64,000 nt of DNA from Beijerinckiaceae bacterium (GTDB lineage: Bacteria > Pseudomonadota > Alphaproteobacteria > Rhizobiales > Beijerinckiaceae): positions 1 to 64,000 of the forward strand of contig JAJPIC010000019.1 in NCBI GenBank assembly GCA_021324915.1, in the 5' to 3' direction. The notes beneath the pieces are model-generated. The model worked only from the letters and a program-made list of their open reading frames with translations. It was not told the DNA's origin and made no database searches. The position numbers were made by a program, and so were the translations under genes. This document shows, one piece after another, positions 56,333 to 64,000 of the stretch. Within the stretch, counting starts at the first letter, position 1; each line of letters begins with the position of its first letter.

Positions 56333-57265
56333 TCAAACGAAAGACGCGACTTGTTCCATGAAGTTCTGGCTTAAGACCGCAGGGTCGCGTAGACGCCGCA
56401 TGATGGCCCGGTAAGTCGCGGCGCGGGCACGCATCTCATCGAGATTCGAAAGCAGGACGCGCGCCAGCTCGATGGCGCCGCCGCGCCAGAGCAGGAAGCA
56501 ATCTCCGAGATGAGGTTTGAGCGATTTCGGCGGCAGTCCCACCGGCACGGAGCCGGCGTAGGCGCATTCGGCATATTTGGCGAGCTCGCTTTCATAGACC
56601 GTGGGACAAAGAAAGAAATGCGTGAACCGAGCCGCATAATCCACGAAGCGCTCGCGCACGATGGCATGTTTCAGAGCCGCACCTTTGTCGGGATAGCCGG
56701 GATGCGGGAGATCGGTGATGATGGCGCGCAACAGAGGATTGCGGCCGCGTTGTCGCCGTAATTTCTGCCGCAACGGATAAAGCTTAGGGTCGTTGGCACC
56801 GGCCAGAAAAATGCGCCGGCGCCGCGCCTCTAGACCGCAATCGACTTCACGCCTTCGCTCATAAGGATAAGGGAGATGGACGACGCGCGAGATTGCGAGC
56901 TTTTGCACGAAATCGCGAAACGGCCCTTCCGGGTCGTAAGTCGTCGCGAAATGGACGCCGGGTCTGTCGGCGCAGCTGAAAATATATTTCACGCACGGGT
57001 TCGCCGACAAAACCATGTCAGGATCGCTGATACGGAAGAAGATCGGGATGCGCCTTTCGGCCGGCCGGGCGAGGAAAGCCTCGATGATATTCACGTCTTC
57101 AGGTTCGAGGCGGTTGTCCAGAACGCCGATGTCGCAGGCGCATGCGGTAAGCCGCTCGACGGGCTCGACCCGCCACCCGAAAGCCGCGCCGAAACTCGGA
57201 CCGACCCCGAAATAAATGGCTTCCTCATAAGGATGTGATCCGGAAACGAAGTAAGTAATTTCCAT
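56333..57265 (-). CDS. Putative glycosyltransferase-like protein
   Basis: A 310-residue protein that I assign only loosely. It starts MEITYFVSGSHPYEEAIYFG and contains a central VVHLPYPYERRREVDCG, then RRIFLAGANDPKLYPLRQKL and FLCPTVYESELAKYAECAYAGSV. That order (ligand loop, G-x-N-D, then E-x-x-K-Y/E around a nucleotide pocket) resembles the donor half of GT-B glycosyltransferases of the spore-maturation type. I took the ATG at 57265; the frame stays open 345 bp upstream but that part is unlike a protein. Confidence 0.7.
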   Translation of the reverse strand: MEITYFVSGSHPYEEAIYFGVGPSFGAAFGWRVEPVERLTACACDIGVLDNRLEPEDVNIIEAFLARPAERRIPIFFRISDPDMVLSANPCVKYIFSCADRPGVHFATTYDPEGPFRDFVQKLAISRVVHLPYPYERRREVDCGLEARRRRIFLAGANDPKLYPLRQKLRRQRGRNPLLRAIITDLPHPGYPDKGAALKHAIVRERFVDYAARFTHFFLCPTVYESELAKYAECAYAGSVPVGLPPKSLKPHLGDCFLLWRGGAIELARVLLSNLDEMRARAATYRAIMRRLRDPAVLSQNFMEQVASFV

Positions 57266-57423
57266 TCGCCTGCTCGCGAAAGATTGACGTTCGAAATTTC
57301 GCGCGCCAGTGAGGCGCGCACTTGCCGGAACAGGGCATTTGCCCGTATGCTGCGACAAGCCTATGTCGACAATCGCTGCTTCTCTTGAATCGGCCACGCG
57401 ATCAACGCGCGGCCGGCGTCGAA

Positions 57424-58440
57424 TCATCTGATCCCGCTGCGATAGATTCCCATCTCCGAGCCGTGGGCAAAAAGAGGCGGCTCCAACCAATAGACCCTCG
57501 CTTTCGTAAGCTGGAACGCCAGCGTGAGCGTCCAGTCGATCGGCAAGCAAATCGGCAAGTCGAGCGAGATCAGTCGGCGCGCAAACCCTCGGCTGATCAG
57601 CGCGCAACACGACGTCCTATCCGAGGGAATGCACGTCTCGAAGAAGATTTCGTTGATGACGCGATCGCCTATCCGGGGCCGCAATCCGCATCCGCCTACG
57701 AGGTCGATATAATCGAAGTCGGCGGGCAAGTTGGCGATCAGCTTGTCGAAATACGCACCGGAGTGGTCGAAGAACAAGATGTCGTCCTCGGCCACGATCC
57801 CGTAGGGCGAGGACGCATCGGCAATTTCCTTCCATGCGGCGCGATGTTTGAGAAAGAGGCTGATCTCGGCCTCCGAGAGTTCGCGGGGGCGAATCCAAGC
57901 CGAACGCGCGAACTCGTCGTCGAGGTCGAAATTTAGCCTTTCGTAGAAATCGAGGCACGTGGCCCATGTCGCGCTTGGGAGGTCGACAAGGCCGATGACG
58001 CGCGAGACCAAAATGTTCCGAATGGGCTCAAGGCACTTTCGATATTGCGCCTCATCATAAAAGTAGACATCGGAATCAGAAAAGTCCCCCGGATCGAAAG
58101 CCGTGATGAAATTCGGCTGTTGCAAACCGAATTTCGAGAAGGCAGCCATCAGATAAGCGTGCCTCTCGGCATTTCTTTTGCAATGAGGAACGAGAAACGG
58201 AACATCGAGCGCCTGTTTCGTTTTCGGCGGCACAAGGCAGCGAAGGTCCGCAATCTTGGAAGATCCGGATCGTGCACCTGACGCATTCTTCAATTTCGAA
58301 GAGGTCGCATCGCGCAGCCGCTGGCGATGGAGCGCGGCACGGAAGGTTCGCTCCTTCCTGCCGAGCGCCCGCGCATTTCCATCGCCCAAGCGAAGACGGG
58401 CTGCGATGGATGCGACAGCATCGACAAATTTGCGCGGCAT
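57424..58440 (-). CDS. Glycosyltransferase family 25-like (LPS/LOS biosynthesis)
   Basis: A 338-residue protein. The first ~80 residues are Arg-rich and unlike the family, so the true start could be later. From about residue 83 it reads VPHCKRNAERHAYLMAAF, then RELSEAEISLFLKHRAAWKEI, which matches the signature helix of GT25 LOS galactosyl/glucosyltransferases, followed by YGIVAEDDILFFDH (metal-binding EDD) and a C-terminal LPIDWTLTLAFQL. It would transfer a hexose to a lipopolysaccharide core or similar acceptor (inference). Confidence 0.8.
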   Translation of the reverse strand: MPRKFVDAVASIAARLRLGDGNARALGRKERTFRAALHRQRLRDATSSKLKNASGARSGSSKIADLRCLVPPKTKQALDVPFLVPHCKRNAERHAYLMAAFSKFGLQQPNFITAFDPGDFSDSDVYFYDEAQYRKCLEPIRNILVSRVIGLVDLPSATWATCLDFYERLNFDLDDEFARSAWIRPRELSEAEISLFLKHRAAWKEIADASSPYGIVAEDDILFFDHSGAYFDKLIANLPADFDYIDLVGGCGLRPRIGDRVINEIFFETCIPSDRTSCCALISRGFARRLISLDLPICLPIDWTLTLAFQLTKARVYWLEPPLFAHGSEMGIYRSGIR

Positions 58441-58538
58441 TATTCGCAGTTCGGCATCGAGGGACGTCGCAGCCTAACGGTTCCGGCGCAGACTGCAATT
58501 CGACTCTTCTCGCCTATTCCGACGTATGCCGTCGACAA

Positions 58539-59852
58539 TCAAACCGAGAGTTGATAGGCTTTGGACCGCACAAGCTGCTGCAAACTCTCCATCGACTCAT
58601 GCCAGGTACAGGTCGCAAGCGGCCGCGCGGGCTTCTTGCCGACCAAAACGTCGCGAATGCGCTGCGCAAGAGAATCGCCGTCGAAAAGATCAAAGTAGAA
58701 GATTGCGTCGCCTCCTATCTCGCGGAATACGGGAATGTCGCTCGCAATGACGGGCGCGCCGCAATGCGCTGCCTCGACGACCGGAAGGCCGAATCCTTCG
58801 GCGAAGCTCGCGAAGACGAGCGCCGCGGCCCGTCGATAGGCGTGAAGCAAATCCGCGTCGCTTACGCGATCGAGCCACAATAACCGCCGGCCGAATTCCG
58901 TGTGCGATAAGATCCGGTGGCGGACTGCCCGGCTGTTCCAGCCGTATTTGCCGATAATCATGTAGCGAACGTCGACATTATCCCTCCAAAGCCGATCGAA
59001 CGCGTCCAAAATAACCGAATGGCATTTTCGTGGATCGATCATGCCGACGGTCAGAACGAAGGGCGATGCGCTGCACAAGCGGGCCATCTTTTTTGATATG
59101 GGAACAGAACCGGAGTCGAAATCGGCGCCGAGATTGAACCAACCGATTCCGAGATTTGGCTTGTGCTTGAGCTTTTGTCCGACAATGTAGTCGCGCAGAT
59201 CGAACGCAGTTGTCTTCGAGATCGTGACGAGCGCGTCGGCCAAGGCGACCGCGCCCTCGAGCCAGCGCCGAAAGGCGCGAACAGATGATCCATCGCTGAC
59301 CCCCGGGTAAAGAAGCGGAATGAGATCGTGCACGCCTACGACGAGCGAGCCGCCCTGCTCTTTGAATGCTTGCATGATCGGGAAGTAAGCGTCGGCCGCG
59401 TGCCATACCAAATCCAAGAGCACCAGGATGTCGCCTGCCGAGATCTTCAGCTCGTCGGCAAACCCCCGATGCCGATAGTATGGGACGATGTCTTGGCCGC
59501 GAAGGATGACGGGAATGCCGCTCCCGGATTCGACAGCCGCTTTGCCGAGCTTGCGGACAACCCGCGGAATGCCGCTGTGCACGCCGTGGGTGTAGCTTTG
59601 CGTCACGTCGAGCAGCATGCGCGGTGTGCGTTGGGGCGGCAGCACCTCGGTCTCCAGGCTCGGGCGCTTTGGCGGAACTCGCCTGCCTCTCCAGGAGTCG
59701 CCCCTATGGCCCAAGCCGGTCGCGTGAGAGAGCGTCCAATAGAAATTCCTTACGTGCTGGGAGAAAAAGTGCGGGTTCCTTTCGAGAAACACAATCTCGG
59801 TTTGAAGGTGGTCGATCTGATATTGGACAATCTTGTCGGGCAGTTCACGCAT
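58539..59852 (-). CDS. Glycosyltransferase family 4
   Basis: A 437-residue GT-B enzyme, with start at ATG 59852 (MRELPDKIVQYQIDHLQ) rather than a TTG 21 bp upstream; TTGGGG precedes it. It has a VGVHDLIPLLYPGV block in the acceptor domain like its neighbours, FVLTVGMIDPRKCHSVILDAF at the interdomain strand and FASFAEGFGLPVVEAAHCGAPV (E-x7-E) in the donor site. It resembles the two other family 4 enzymes of the cluster, suggesting one polymer with several similar linkages. Confidence 0.9.
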   Translation of the reverse strand: MRELPDKIVQYQIDHLQTEIVFLERNPHFFSQHVRNFYWTLSHATGLGHRGDSWRGRRVPPKRPSLETEVLPPQRTPRMLLDVTQSYTHGVHSGIPRVVRKLGKAAVESGSGIPVILRGQDIVPYYRHRGFADELKISAGDILVLLDLVWHAADAYFPIMQAFKEQGGSLVVGVHDLIPLLYPGVSDGSSVRAFRRWLEGAVALADALVTISKTTAFDLRDYIVGQKLKHKPNLGIGWFNLGADFDSGSVPISKKMARLCSASPFVLTVGMIDPRKCHSVILDAFDRLWRDNVDVRYMIIGKYGWNSRAVRHRILSHTEFGRRLLWLDRVSDADLLHAYRRAAALVFASFAEGFGLPVVEAAHCGAPVIASDIPVFREIGGDAIFYFDLFDGDSLAQRIRDVLVGKKPARPLATCTWHESMESLQQLVRSKAYQLSV

Positions 59853-60079
59853 AATGGCCCCAAGCGGCTTCAAAAGGTTGATATGCTATTCGGTCGCGAA
59901 AGCGCTTCGAATGCCGGGCAGGTCGCACCGGACGGTTTTGCTCTCCTCGAATGTTAGCGCGCCTCTCCGGGGGCGGCGACCCCTCAAATCCGGTCGGTTT
60001 CCTATCGGTTGGGATAGAGATAGGGTATGCGCTCGCGGCTTTCGCCAGTTTGATACCACCTCGCGTAATGGATTGACCC

Positions 60080-60550
60080 GTGGCGTTCAGGGCTGAGGAA
60101 ACCGGAAGCGAACGCGCCTGCGGCGCATGTTCCCTTTGCTGCAAGCTTTTGCCGATTGCCGAATTGGATAAGCCGCACGATCGCTGGTGCGTTCATTGTC
60201 GCCCGGGCAATGGCTGCACGATTTACGACTCTCGCCCGACGCCCTGCCGGAATTTCGCCTGCAACTGGCTCGCCGACCGCGCGGCCGGCGAGCACTGGTA
60301 TCCGCTGAAATCCAGAATGGTCGTCCAGATCACGCCGGTCGGCGACCACAATTACGACCTCTTCGTAGATGTCCATGTCGATAGCGGCGCTCCGAACGCC
60401 TGGCGGGCCGAGCCCTATCATTCCGAGCTTCGGCAGATGAGCGCGAGCCCGCGGACCCTGGTGCGTATCTTTTACGGCAGCCGGATCTGGTTCATGCTTC
60501 CGGACGGAGAAGTCGAGGTGAAGAAGCAAGCCGGGTCAGGCAATGGTTAG
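60080..60550 (+). CDS. YkgJ-like cysteine-cluster protein
   Basis: A 156-residue cytoplasmic protein. The N-terminal third carries a C-x2-C-x2-CC cluster (RACGACSLCCKLLPI, residues 13-27) and further cysteines in DRWCVHCRPGNGC and PTPCRNFACNW, the pattern of the YkgJ family thought to bind zinc or an iron-sulfur cluster. The C-terminal half is a beta-rich domain. Start is a GTG at 60080 without a strong ribosome site. It overlaps the next gene by eight bases, so both are translated together. Family function is not firmly established. Confidence 0.85.
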   Translation: MAFRAEETGSERACGACSLCCKLLPIAELDKPHDRWCVHCRPGNGCTIYDSRPTPCRNFACNWLADRAAGEHWYPLKSRMVVQITPVGDHNYDLFVDVHVDSGAPNAWRAEPYHSELRQMSASPRTLVRIFYGSRIWFMLPDGEVEVKKQAGSGNG

Positions 60551-61298
60551 GAAGCTTCAATTCGCACGCGCCCTTGCGATCATATGCACCTGCATTCTCA
60601 TGCCCGGCGCGGGATCGGCGGATCAATCAGCAGACCGGATCGTCATGCCTCTCAACCTTGCGGCCGAACAGCGATCCGAATTTTTCACCTGGTTCCACCT
60701 CGTTCCCATGGAGCCTGCGGCCACAGCCGAAGGCGCGCAGGCCTGGCATCGATTTCGCCCGAGCGGTCCGGCTTTTCATGGGCTCGCGGAATTGGATATT
60801 CTCGCTGCCGCCGACGGGACGATCCGTGCGGCAAGCCTCGGCCTCGATCGTTCGTTCATCGACGATCGGCGCAACGGCGTTTTTGCACGCGATATTGCAA
60901 AGAGCTTTCTCGCCTGGGCGCTACGCAACCCCTCGCCGCAGATATCCGCCCTCATCGCCAATTTGGACGATCTTTCCGGCGGCCTCGTTATCATGCGCGG
61001 TCCGCCGCCGGCGCCGCCGCCACCCGATAGGACCGGCGGATATAATGTCTATCTCGGCAAGGCCGAGAATGTTTCGTTCGAAGAGGACGGCGTGACGATC
61101 GACTTCGCAAATCTTCCCGGCCCATTGCCGAGCGGGCCGTTGTTCGCGCCAAGTCCATCTTCTGAAAATCGATCTTCCGGTCGCTGGCTTAAGATCGACC
61201 TTCGATTTCGAGATCATGCGCCGCCCAAAAAATCCGATCGAGGGTCGGTCTTTGCGGCGCTCACAAGCCTGTGGCCGGGGCGAACCCGGCCACAGTAG
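60543..61298 (+). CDS. Exported hypothetical protein
   Basis: A 251-residue protein with a signal peptide (about residues 1-25, ALAIICTCILMPGAGSA). The mature part has an alternating beta/alpha look (RIVMPLNLAAEQRSEFFTWF, FIDDRRNGVFARDIAKSFLA, LVIMRGPPPAPPPPDRT), a Pro-rich linker and a basic C-terminus. I do not recognise a family. It overlaps the YkgJ-like gene by eight bases, and a strong terminator hairpin lies within its last codons. Confidence 0.72.
   Translation: MVRKLQFARALAIICTCILMPGAGSADQSADRIVMPLNLAAEQRSEFFTWFHLVPMEPAATAEGAQAWHRFRPSGPAFHGLAELDILAAADGTIRAASLGLDRSFIDDRRNGVFARDIAKSFLAWALRNPSPQISALIANLDDLSGGLVIMRGPPPAPPPPDRTGGYNVYLGKAENVSFEEDGVTIDFANLPGPLPSGPLFAPSPSSENRSSGRWLKIDLRFRDHAPPKKSDRGSVFAALTSLWPGRTRPQ
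61269..61295. terminator. Strong hairpin at the end of the exported orphan gene
   Basis: Perfect 11-bp arms CTGTGGCCGGG (61269-61279) and CCCGGCCACAG (61285-61295) with a 5-nt loop. It overlaps the last codons of the plus-strand gene and lies 25 bp beyond the end of the convergent DUF1236 gene, so it can stop both transcripts. No T tract follows. Confidence 0.6.
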
Positions 61299-61320
61299 AG
61301 TCTCCGTTCGGAGCCTAACG

Positions 61321-62157
61321 TCAGAGCGGAATAATATCGACGATCTCGCCGCTCGCGGGGTCGACGATCACGAGTTCGTCTTCCGCCTCGATATATTCGA
61401 AGCCGCGATATTCCGGCACGATCGACACGAGCTCCGGCGGCAGCGGATAGAGGTGATAGCCTTCCGGAATCCTCGTGCCCACGTTCAATGCGAAATTGAC
61501 GTGACCGACGTTTTCGACATGCGTATTGCGGATCGTCTCCTGAATCCGCGTACGCTGGGCCGTCGTGATATGCGCGCGCCCGCCGCTTACGCCTGCGCGG
61601 CCTTCGACGCTCTCGCGCCCTTCGACGCCGGTGCGCCCTTCAACGCCCGCACGGCCCTCGACGCCCTCACGGCCTTCAACGCCGGTGCGACCGTTCCGAT
61701 AGCCGCGGTTCTCTTCGGCCGTACGGCCTTTCTCATAGCCGCGATTCTCTTCGGCAGCCTGGCCGTTTTCCTTGCCCATGCGGTTCTCTTCAGCCGCACG
61801 GCCCTTTCCTTTGGCCATACCGCCTTCTTCAGCGGCGCGGCCGCTTTCCTTGCCCATGCCGCCTTCTTCAGCCGCACGGCCCTTTTCCTTGCCCATGCCG
61901 CTCTCTTCTGCGGCGCGGCCTTTCTCGGTTCCGGTGCCGCTGGGGCCGTTCGAATAACTACCGGCGCCGCCTTGGGCCGATGCCGCGCCCGACCCGCTCA
62001 TGCTGCCAGACGCACCGGGTCCGCCGACGCTACCAGAGGCGCCTTGGGTCGCTGTCGCGCCCGCGCCAGACTTCGACATTCCGCCTTCCTGGGCCCAAGC
62101 ACCCGCGGCGGTAAGGCTTAATATCAGTGCTGCAGTGCTCAAATAGCTGTACCGCAT
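61321..62157 (-). CDS. DUF1236 exported protein with tandem Glu/Gly/Arg repeats
   Basis: A 278-residue protein with a signal peptide (residues 1-22, ending AGAWAQ), a Gly/Ser/Ala-rich stretch, then a block of tandem repeats of 13 residues (EKGRAAEESGMGK type, four copies) passing into 12-residue and 6-residue GRTGVEGREGVEGR units. The C-terminal ~60 residues are a DUF1236 domain (VNFALNVGTRIPEGYHLYPL, IVPEYRGFEYIEAEDELVIV, DPASGEIVDIIPL). DUF1236 is common in Rhizobiales; its role is unknown. Excellent ribosome site GAAGGAGGAAACG. An EcfG-like promoter is 34 bp upstream of the ATG. Confidence 0.9.
   Translation of the reverse strand: MRYSYLSTAALILSLTAAGAWAQEGGMSKSGAGATATQGASGSVGGPGASGSMSGSGAASAQGGAGSYSNGPSGTGTEKGRAAEESGMGKEKGRAAEEGGMGKESGRAAEEGGMAKGKGRAAEENRMGKENGQAAEENRGYEKGRTAEENRGYRNGRTGVEGREGVEGRAGVEGRTGVEGRESVEGRAGVSGGRAHITTAQRTRIQETIRNTHVENVGHVNFALNVGTRIPEGYHLYPLPPELVSIVPEYRGFEYIEAEDELVIVDPASGEIVDIIPL
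61588..61926 (-). repeat. Tandem 39/36-bp repeats in the DUF1236 gene
   Basis: In-frame repeats: about four 39-bp units coding for (E/G)(K/S)GRAAEE(S/G/N)xM(G/A)K, then 36-bp units coding for GQAAEENRGYEK types and finally the 18-bp-like GVEGR(E/A/T) runs. Successive copies share long identical blocks with only a few substitutions, typical of slippage or unequal crossover. Confidence 0.85.
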
Positions 62158-62190
62158 CGTTTCCTCCTTCAAGAATTGGAGCATGCCTCC

Positions 62191-62215
62191 AACCGAAAAG
62201 GAGCGGTGAAGTTCC
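62191..62215 (-). promoter_or_regulatory. EcfG-like general stress promoter for the DUF1236 gene
   Basis: On the minus strand GGAAC (62211-62215), 16 bp, GGTT (62191-62194). This fits the GGAAC-N16/17-(C/G)GTT consensus of EcfG, the PhyR-controlled stress sigma factor of alphaproteobacteria. Start of transcription would be about 25-30 bp ahead of the ATG, an ideal distance. Confidence 0.45.
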
Positions 62216-62286
62216 ACCTGGATAAGGCGCGGTATTTCCTGGAGTTCTGCTCGCCGCGCAGATGTTCTGCAATCGAAGGTCGCGAG

Positions 62287-63474
62287 CTACTTAGGAGACG
62301 GCTCGACTCGCGTAGCAGTGGAAAAGTCCGAGCTTCTCGATCGTGCTTGCAGCCGGCGCAATCCTCCAACGGCAGATTGTGCGAGGAACTTGGCCCAACG
62401 TCGCGCCCGCCAAGGCAAGCCCGTGTCCGTCGAGAAGGTGCGCAGCTGATAGGCTTTCGCCAGCGAGAAGTCATCGCAAGCGCGCTTGACCGGATCGTCG
62501 TAAAAGGCGCCGATCTTCTCGGCATCCATGCCCGGTGTCGCGAGCCAATGCGGAATATGCACGTTGCAGAGCCGTTCGACGTCGGTCAGAGCCTTGCGTG
62601 CGCCGGTTCCCGCAGCGGGACAGGAGGTCGAGAACGCATCGCCGATCAGAACAATACCGGCGCGCCGATAGCCGCGCGTCGCATAAAGATCAACGGGGCG
62701 GATCTTGATCGGGCCTGCTTCGAAATCGCCCATCAGCTTACGCAGTCCGGGCATCAATTCGAACAGCATCTCGCGCGGACTGGCGCTGAATTGCTTGAGC
62801 CAGACGTCGTTTGCGTCAAGGTAGACGAAGAGATTGGCGCGCATGACCGTGCCGATCGGAAAGAGCGTGATGAGCGCCGCGCGATCGCGCGGATGATCGG
62901 CGTAATAGGTGAGGGCCGGGAACGGAAACTTCTGGCCGCGTGAAGGGCTCACGTCAAATCCGATACTGATCGAATGGCAGGTGCTCAGGATTTCGGTCGT
63001 GAGCCCGATCTTGTGGCGCAGGCCGGCATTCAGCCCATTGGCAAGCACGACGAGCCGGGCGGAAATTTCCTGGCCATCCGATAGCGTCACGCGCTGCAGG
63101 TCGTCGCTCGTCGCAATTTCGCTTGCTTTTGCGGCAATGCGCAGGACTTCGCCCGGAATGAGGCCGCGCACAGTATTGACCAGCGGCGTATAGAAAATCC
63201 CGTGCTGATCCCCCGGCCGGCGATCCACGACGCGTCCGAAACGCGCAACCCAAGACTCGCGATCCCAAGTCGCCGCGCGCAAGATCGGCTCGGCAAGGCC
63301 GGTTTTCTGCAGAATGGCGACTTGCGTTCCGTCGAGCTTCTCGCAGCGGAAGTCGGGCGGATATTCGTGATGCGGATCGACGAGGGCAGTATCGATTCCG
63401 GCCCTGCCGAGCATCGCCGCTGCAAGTGAACCGGCAAAACCGCCGCCGATGATCACCACATTCTTGTTCTGCAT
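62287..63474 (-). CDS. FAD-dependent monooxygenase/oxidoreductase (PHBH fold)
   Basis: A 395-residue flavoprotein. The FAD loop VVIIGGGFAGSLAAAMLG occurs at residues 6-23, the DG-like segment DGQEISARLVVLANGLNAG near 140-158, and the second FAD motif VLIGDAFSTSCPAAGTGARKAL about 275-296, as in aromatic hydroxylases, squalene epoxidase-like and halogenase-like enzymes. I use ATG 63474 (MQNKNVV); ATGs at 63483 and 63498 are in frame and also possible. It follows the acetyltransferase gene by about 29 bp, so the two probably share a transcript. The substrate is unknown. Confidence 0.85.
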   Translation of the reverse strand: MQNKNVVIIGGGFAGSLAAAMLGRAGIDTALVDPHHEYPPDFRCEKLDGTQVAILQKTGLAEPILRAATWDRESWVARFGRVVDRRPGDQHGIFYTPLVNTVRGLIPGEVLRIAAKASEIATSDDLQRVTLSDGQEISARLVVLANGLNAGLRHKIGLTTEILSTCHSISIGFDVSPSRGQKFPFPALTYYADHPRDRAALITLFPIGTVMRANLFVYLDANDVWLKQFSASPREMLFELMPGLRKLMGDFEAGPIKIRPVDLYATRGYRRAGIVLIGDAFSTSCPAAGTGARKALTDVERLCNVHIPHWLATPGMDAEKIGAFYDDPVKRACDDFSLAKAYQLRTFSTDTGLPWRARRWAKFLAQSAVGGLRRLQARSRSSDFSTATRVEPSPK

Positions 63475-63503
63475 CTCTCTCATCCCAGTGACGGCCATCG
63501 GGC

Positions 63504-64000
63504 CTATTTCTCTTTGCCCGCGGCATTGCGGCTCTTTGCTTCGATTGCCTTTCGCCTGCGCAGGCGCGCGTGATAGGCCTCTTTTGCGCAGGCGCGCAGC
63601 TTGAGGAAGGAAGCGTGAAGCTCGCTCAAGAGCGCAAAGAAGCGCGAGCGGCCGGGGCCCGCATCGAACCAAAGCTGCGCGATCGACGCCCGTTCGGTCC
63701 AGGCCGCCATGTAGCCCGTGTCGTCGAGCGAACAGGAATCAACCCGCGCAATCGCCCCGTTCGCGAGAAAGGCCGCAGTATAATCTTCGAGCAGCAGCAT
63801 GCCGGGCGAAAAGTCGCCCAGGCTCTCGTCGTAGGCCGTCTTCCATGTGAAGGCGGTCGATCCTGCCTGCAAGACGATCTGCATGCTCACCGGCCTCCCA
63901 TCGAGCGTGAGCGCGTGAATGAAAGCCTCGCCGCGCGCGGCGAGCGTGCCGATCATACCGCGCGTGAAGGTCGTATCGGCCGATTTCGAAAGCAGAGCCG
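63504..64000 (-). CDS. BioF2/CelD-like GNAT acetyltransferase (C-terminal part)
   Basis: The last 165 residues of a protein that continues past the right edge; the frame is open upstream of the only local ATG (reading ALLSKSADTTFTRGM), confirming truncation. It shows the C-terminal pattern of the FemAB-like Acetyltransf_6 / CelD family: FIHALTLDGRPVSMQIVLQA, AFTWKTAYDESLGDFSPGML, LLLEDYTAAF and a late SCSLDDTGYMAAWTERASIAQLWF. These proteins acylate peptides, lipids or polysaccharides. It sits next to a flavoprotein gene. Confidence 0.82.
   Translation of the reverse strand, partial: ALLSKSADTTFTRGMIGTLAARGEAFIHALTLDGRPVSMQIVLQAGSTAFTWKTAYDESLGDFSPGMLLLEDYTAAFLANGAIARVDSCSLDDTGYMAAWTERASIAQLWFDAGPGRSRFFALLSELHASFLKLRACAKEAYHARLRRRKAIEAKSRNAAGKEK

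Noticed and set aside
1-64000. tRNA/rRNA genes, insertion sequences, phage or integrase genes
   Set aside because: None of the usual signatures (CCA stems, transposase DDE, integrase R-H-R-Y) were seen, so the glycan cluster has no visible mobile element attached.

Overview
The window is 64 kb of GC-rich chromosome from an alphaproteobacterium. The gene content points to the Rhizobiales and probably to a Beijerinckiaceae/Methylobacterium-like lineage (inference): metX-metW next to a chorismate mutase-hisC-tyrA run, DUF2125 and DUF1236 proteins, HWE-type histidine kinases, a NodT-MdtABC efflux set and an EcfG-like promoter. No rRNA, tRNA, CRISPR array, insertion sequence or prophage was seen. 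Both ends cut genes: cheW on the left, an acetyltransferase on the right.

Layout. 1-1.7 kb: cheW and a chemoreceptor with a C-terminal CheR-type pentapeptide. 1.9-5.2 kb: a small orphan, a YeiH-type putative sulfate exporter with an AT-rich repeated operator-like region in front and a 49-residue membrane protein behind, a GNAT enzyme and inorganic pyrophosphatase. 5.2-10.2 kb: metX-metW divergent from a translationally coupled chorismate mutase / aminotransferase / prephenate dehydrogenase operon (methionine and tyrosine/phenylalanine synthesis). 10.3-18.7 kb: housekeeping and redox genes, including DUF2125, gamma-glutamylcyclotransferase, PlsC, a PLP decarboxylase, a 3-hydroxyisobutyrate dehydrogenase-like enzyme, a Rieske-FAD reductase, a 33-residue lysine-rich protein and a TPR protein.

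18.8-27.0 kb is a two-gene signalling operon. A 2092-residue soluble hybrid kinase is built on eleven exact 276-bp HAMP units (Nik1-like), followed by GAF, HisKA, ATPase and three receivers. A REC-PAS-HWE kinase-REC protein follows after 6 bp. 28.8-33.6 kb is the most unusual part: two exported, very cysteine-rich proteins (about 29 and 43 cysteines), one fused to a propeller-like domain, in one operon with a ScsC/DsbA-like thiol oxidoreductase that could fold them. 34.1-43.8 kb encodes a complete NodT-MdtA-MdtB-MdtC tripartite efflux system in which MdtC carries a low-complexity insertion.

43.8-59.9 kb is a polysaccharide/glycan locus on both strands. It holds two GDP-mannose 4,6-dehydratase homologues, seven glycosyltransferases of several folds, an MBOAT O-acyltransferase with its SGNH-like partner and a methyltransferase, interrupted by a trypsin-like protease and a TonB-C-like periplasmic protein. 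60.1-64.0 kb: a YkgJ-type Cys-cluster protein overlapping an exported orphan, a DUF1236 protein with tandem Glu/Gly/Arg repeats behind an EcfG-like promoter, an FAD oxidoreductase and the truncated acetyltransferase.

Coordinates were fixed by reading start codons and Shine-Dalgarno sequences by eye. Functional names rest on recognised motifs and family knowledge, not on a database search.
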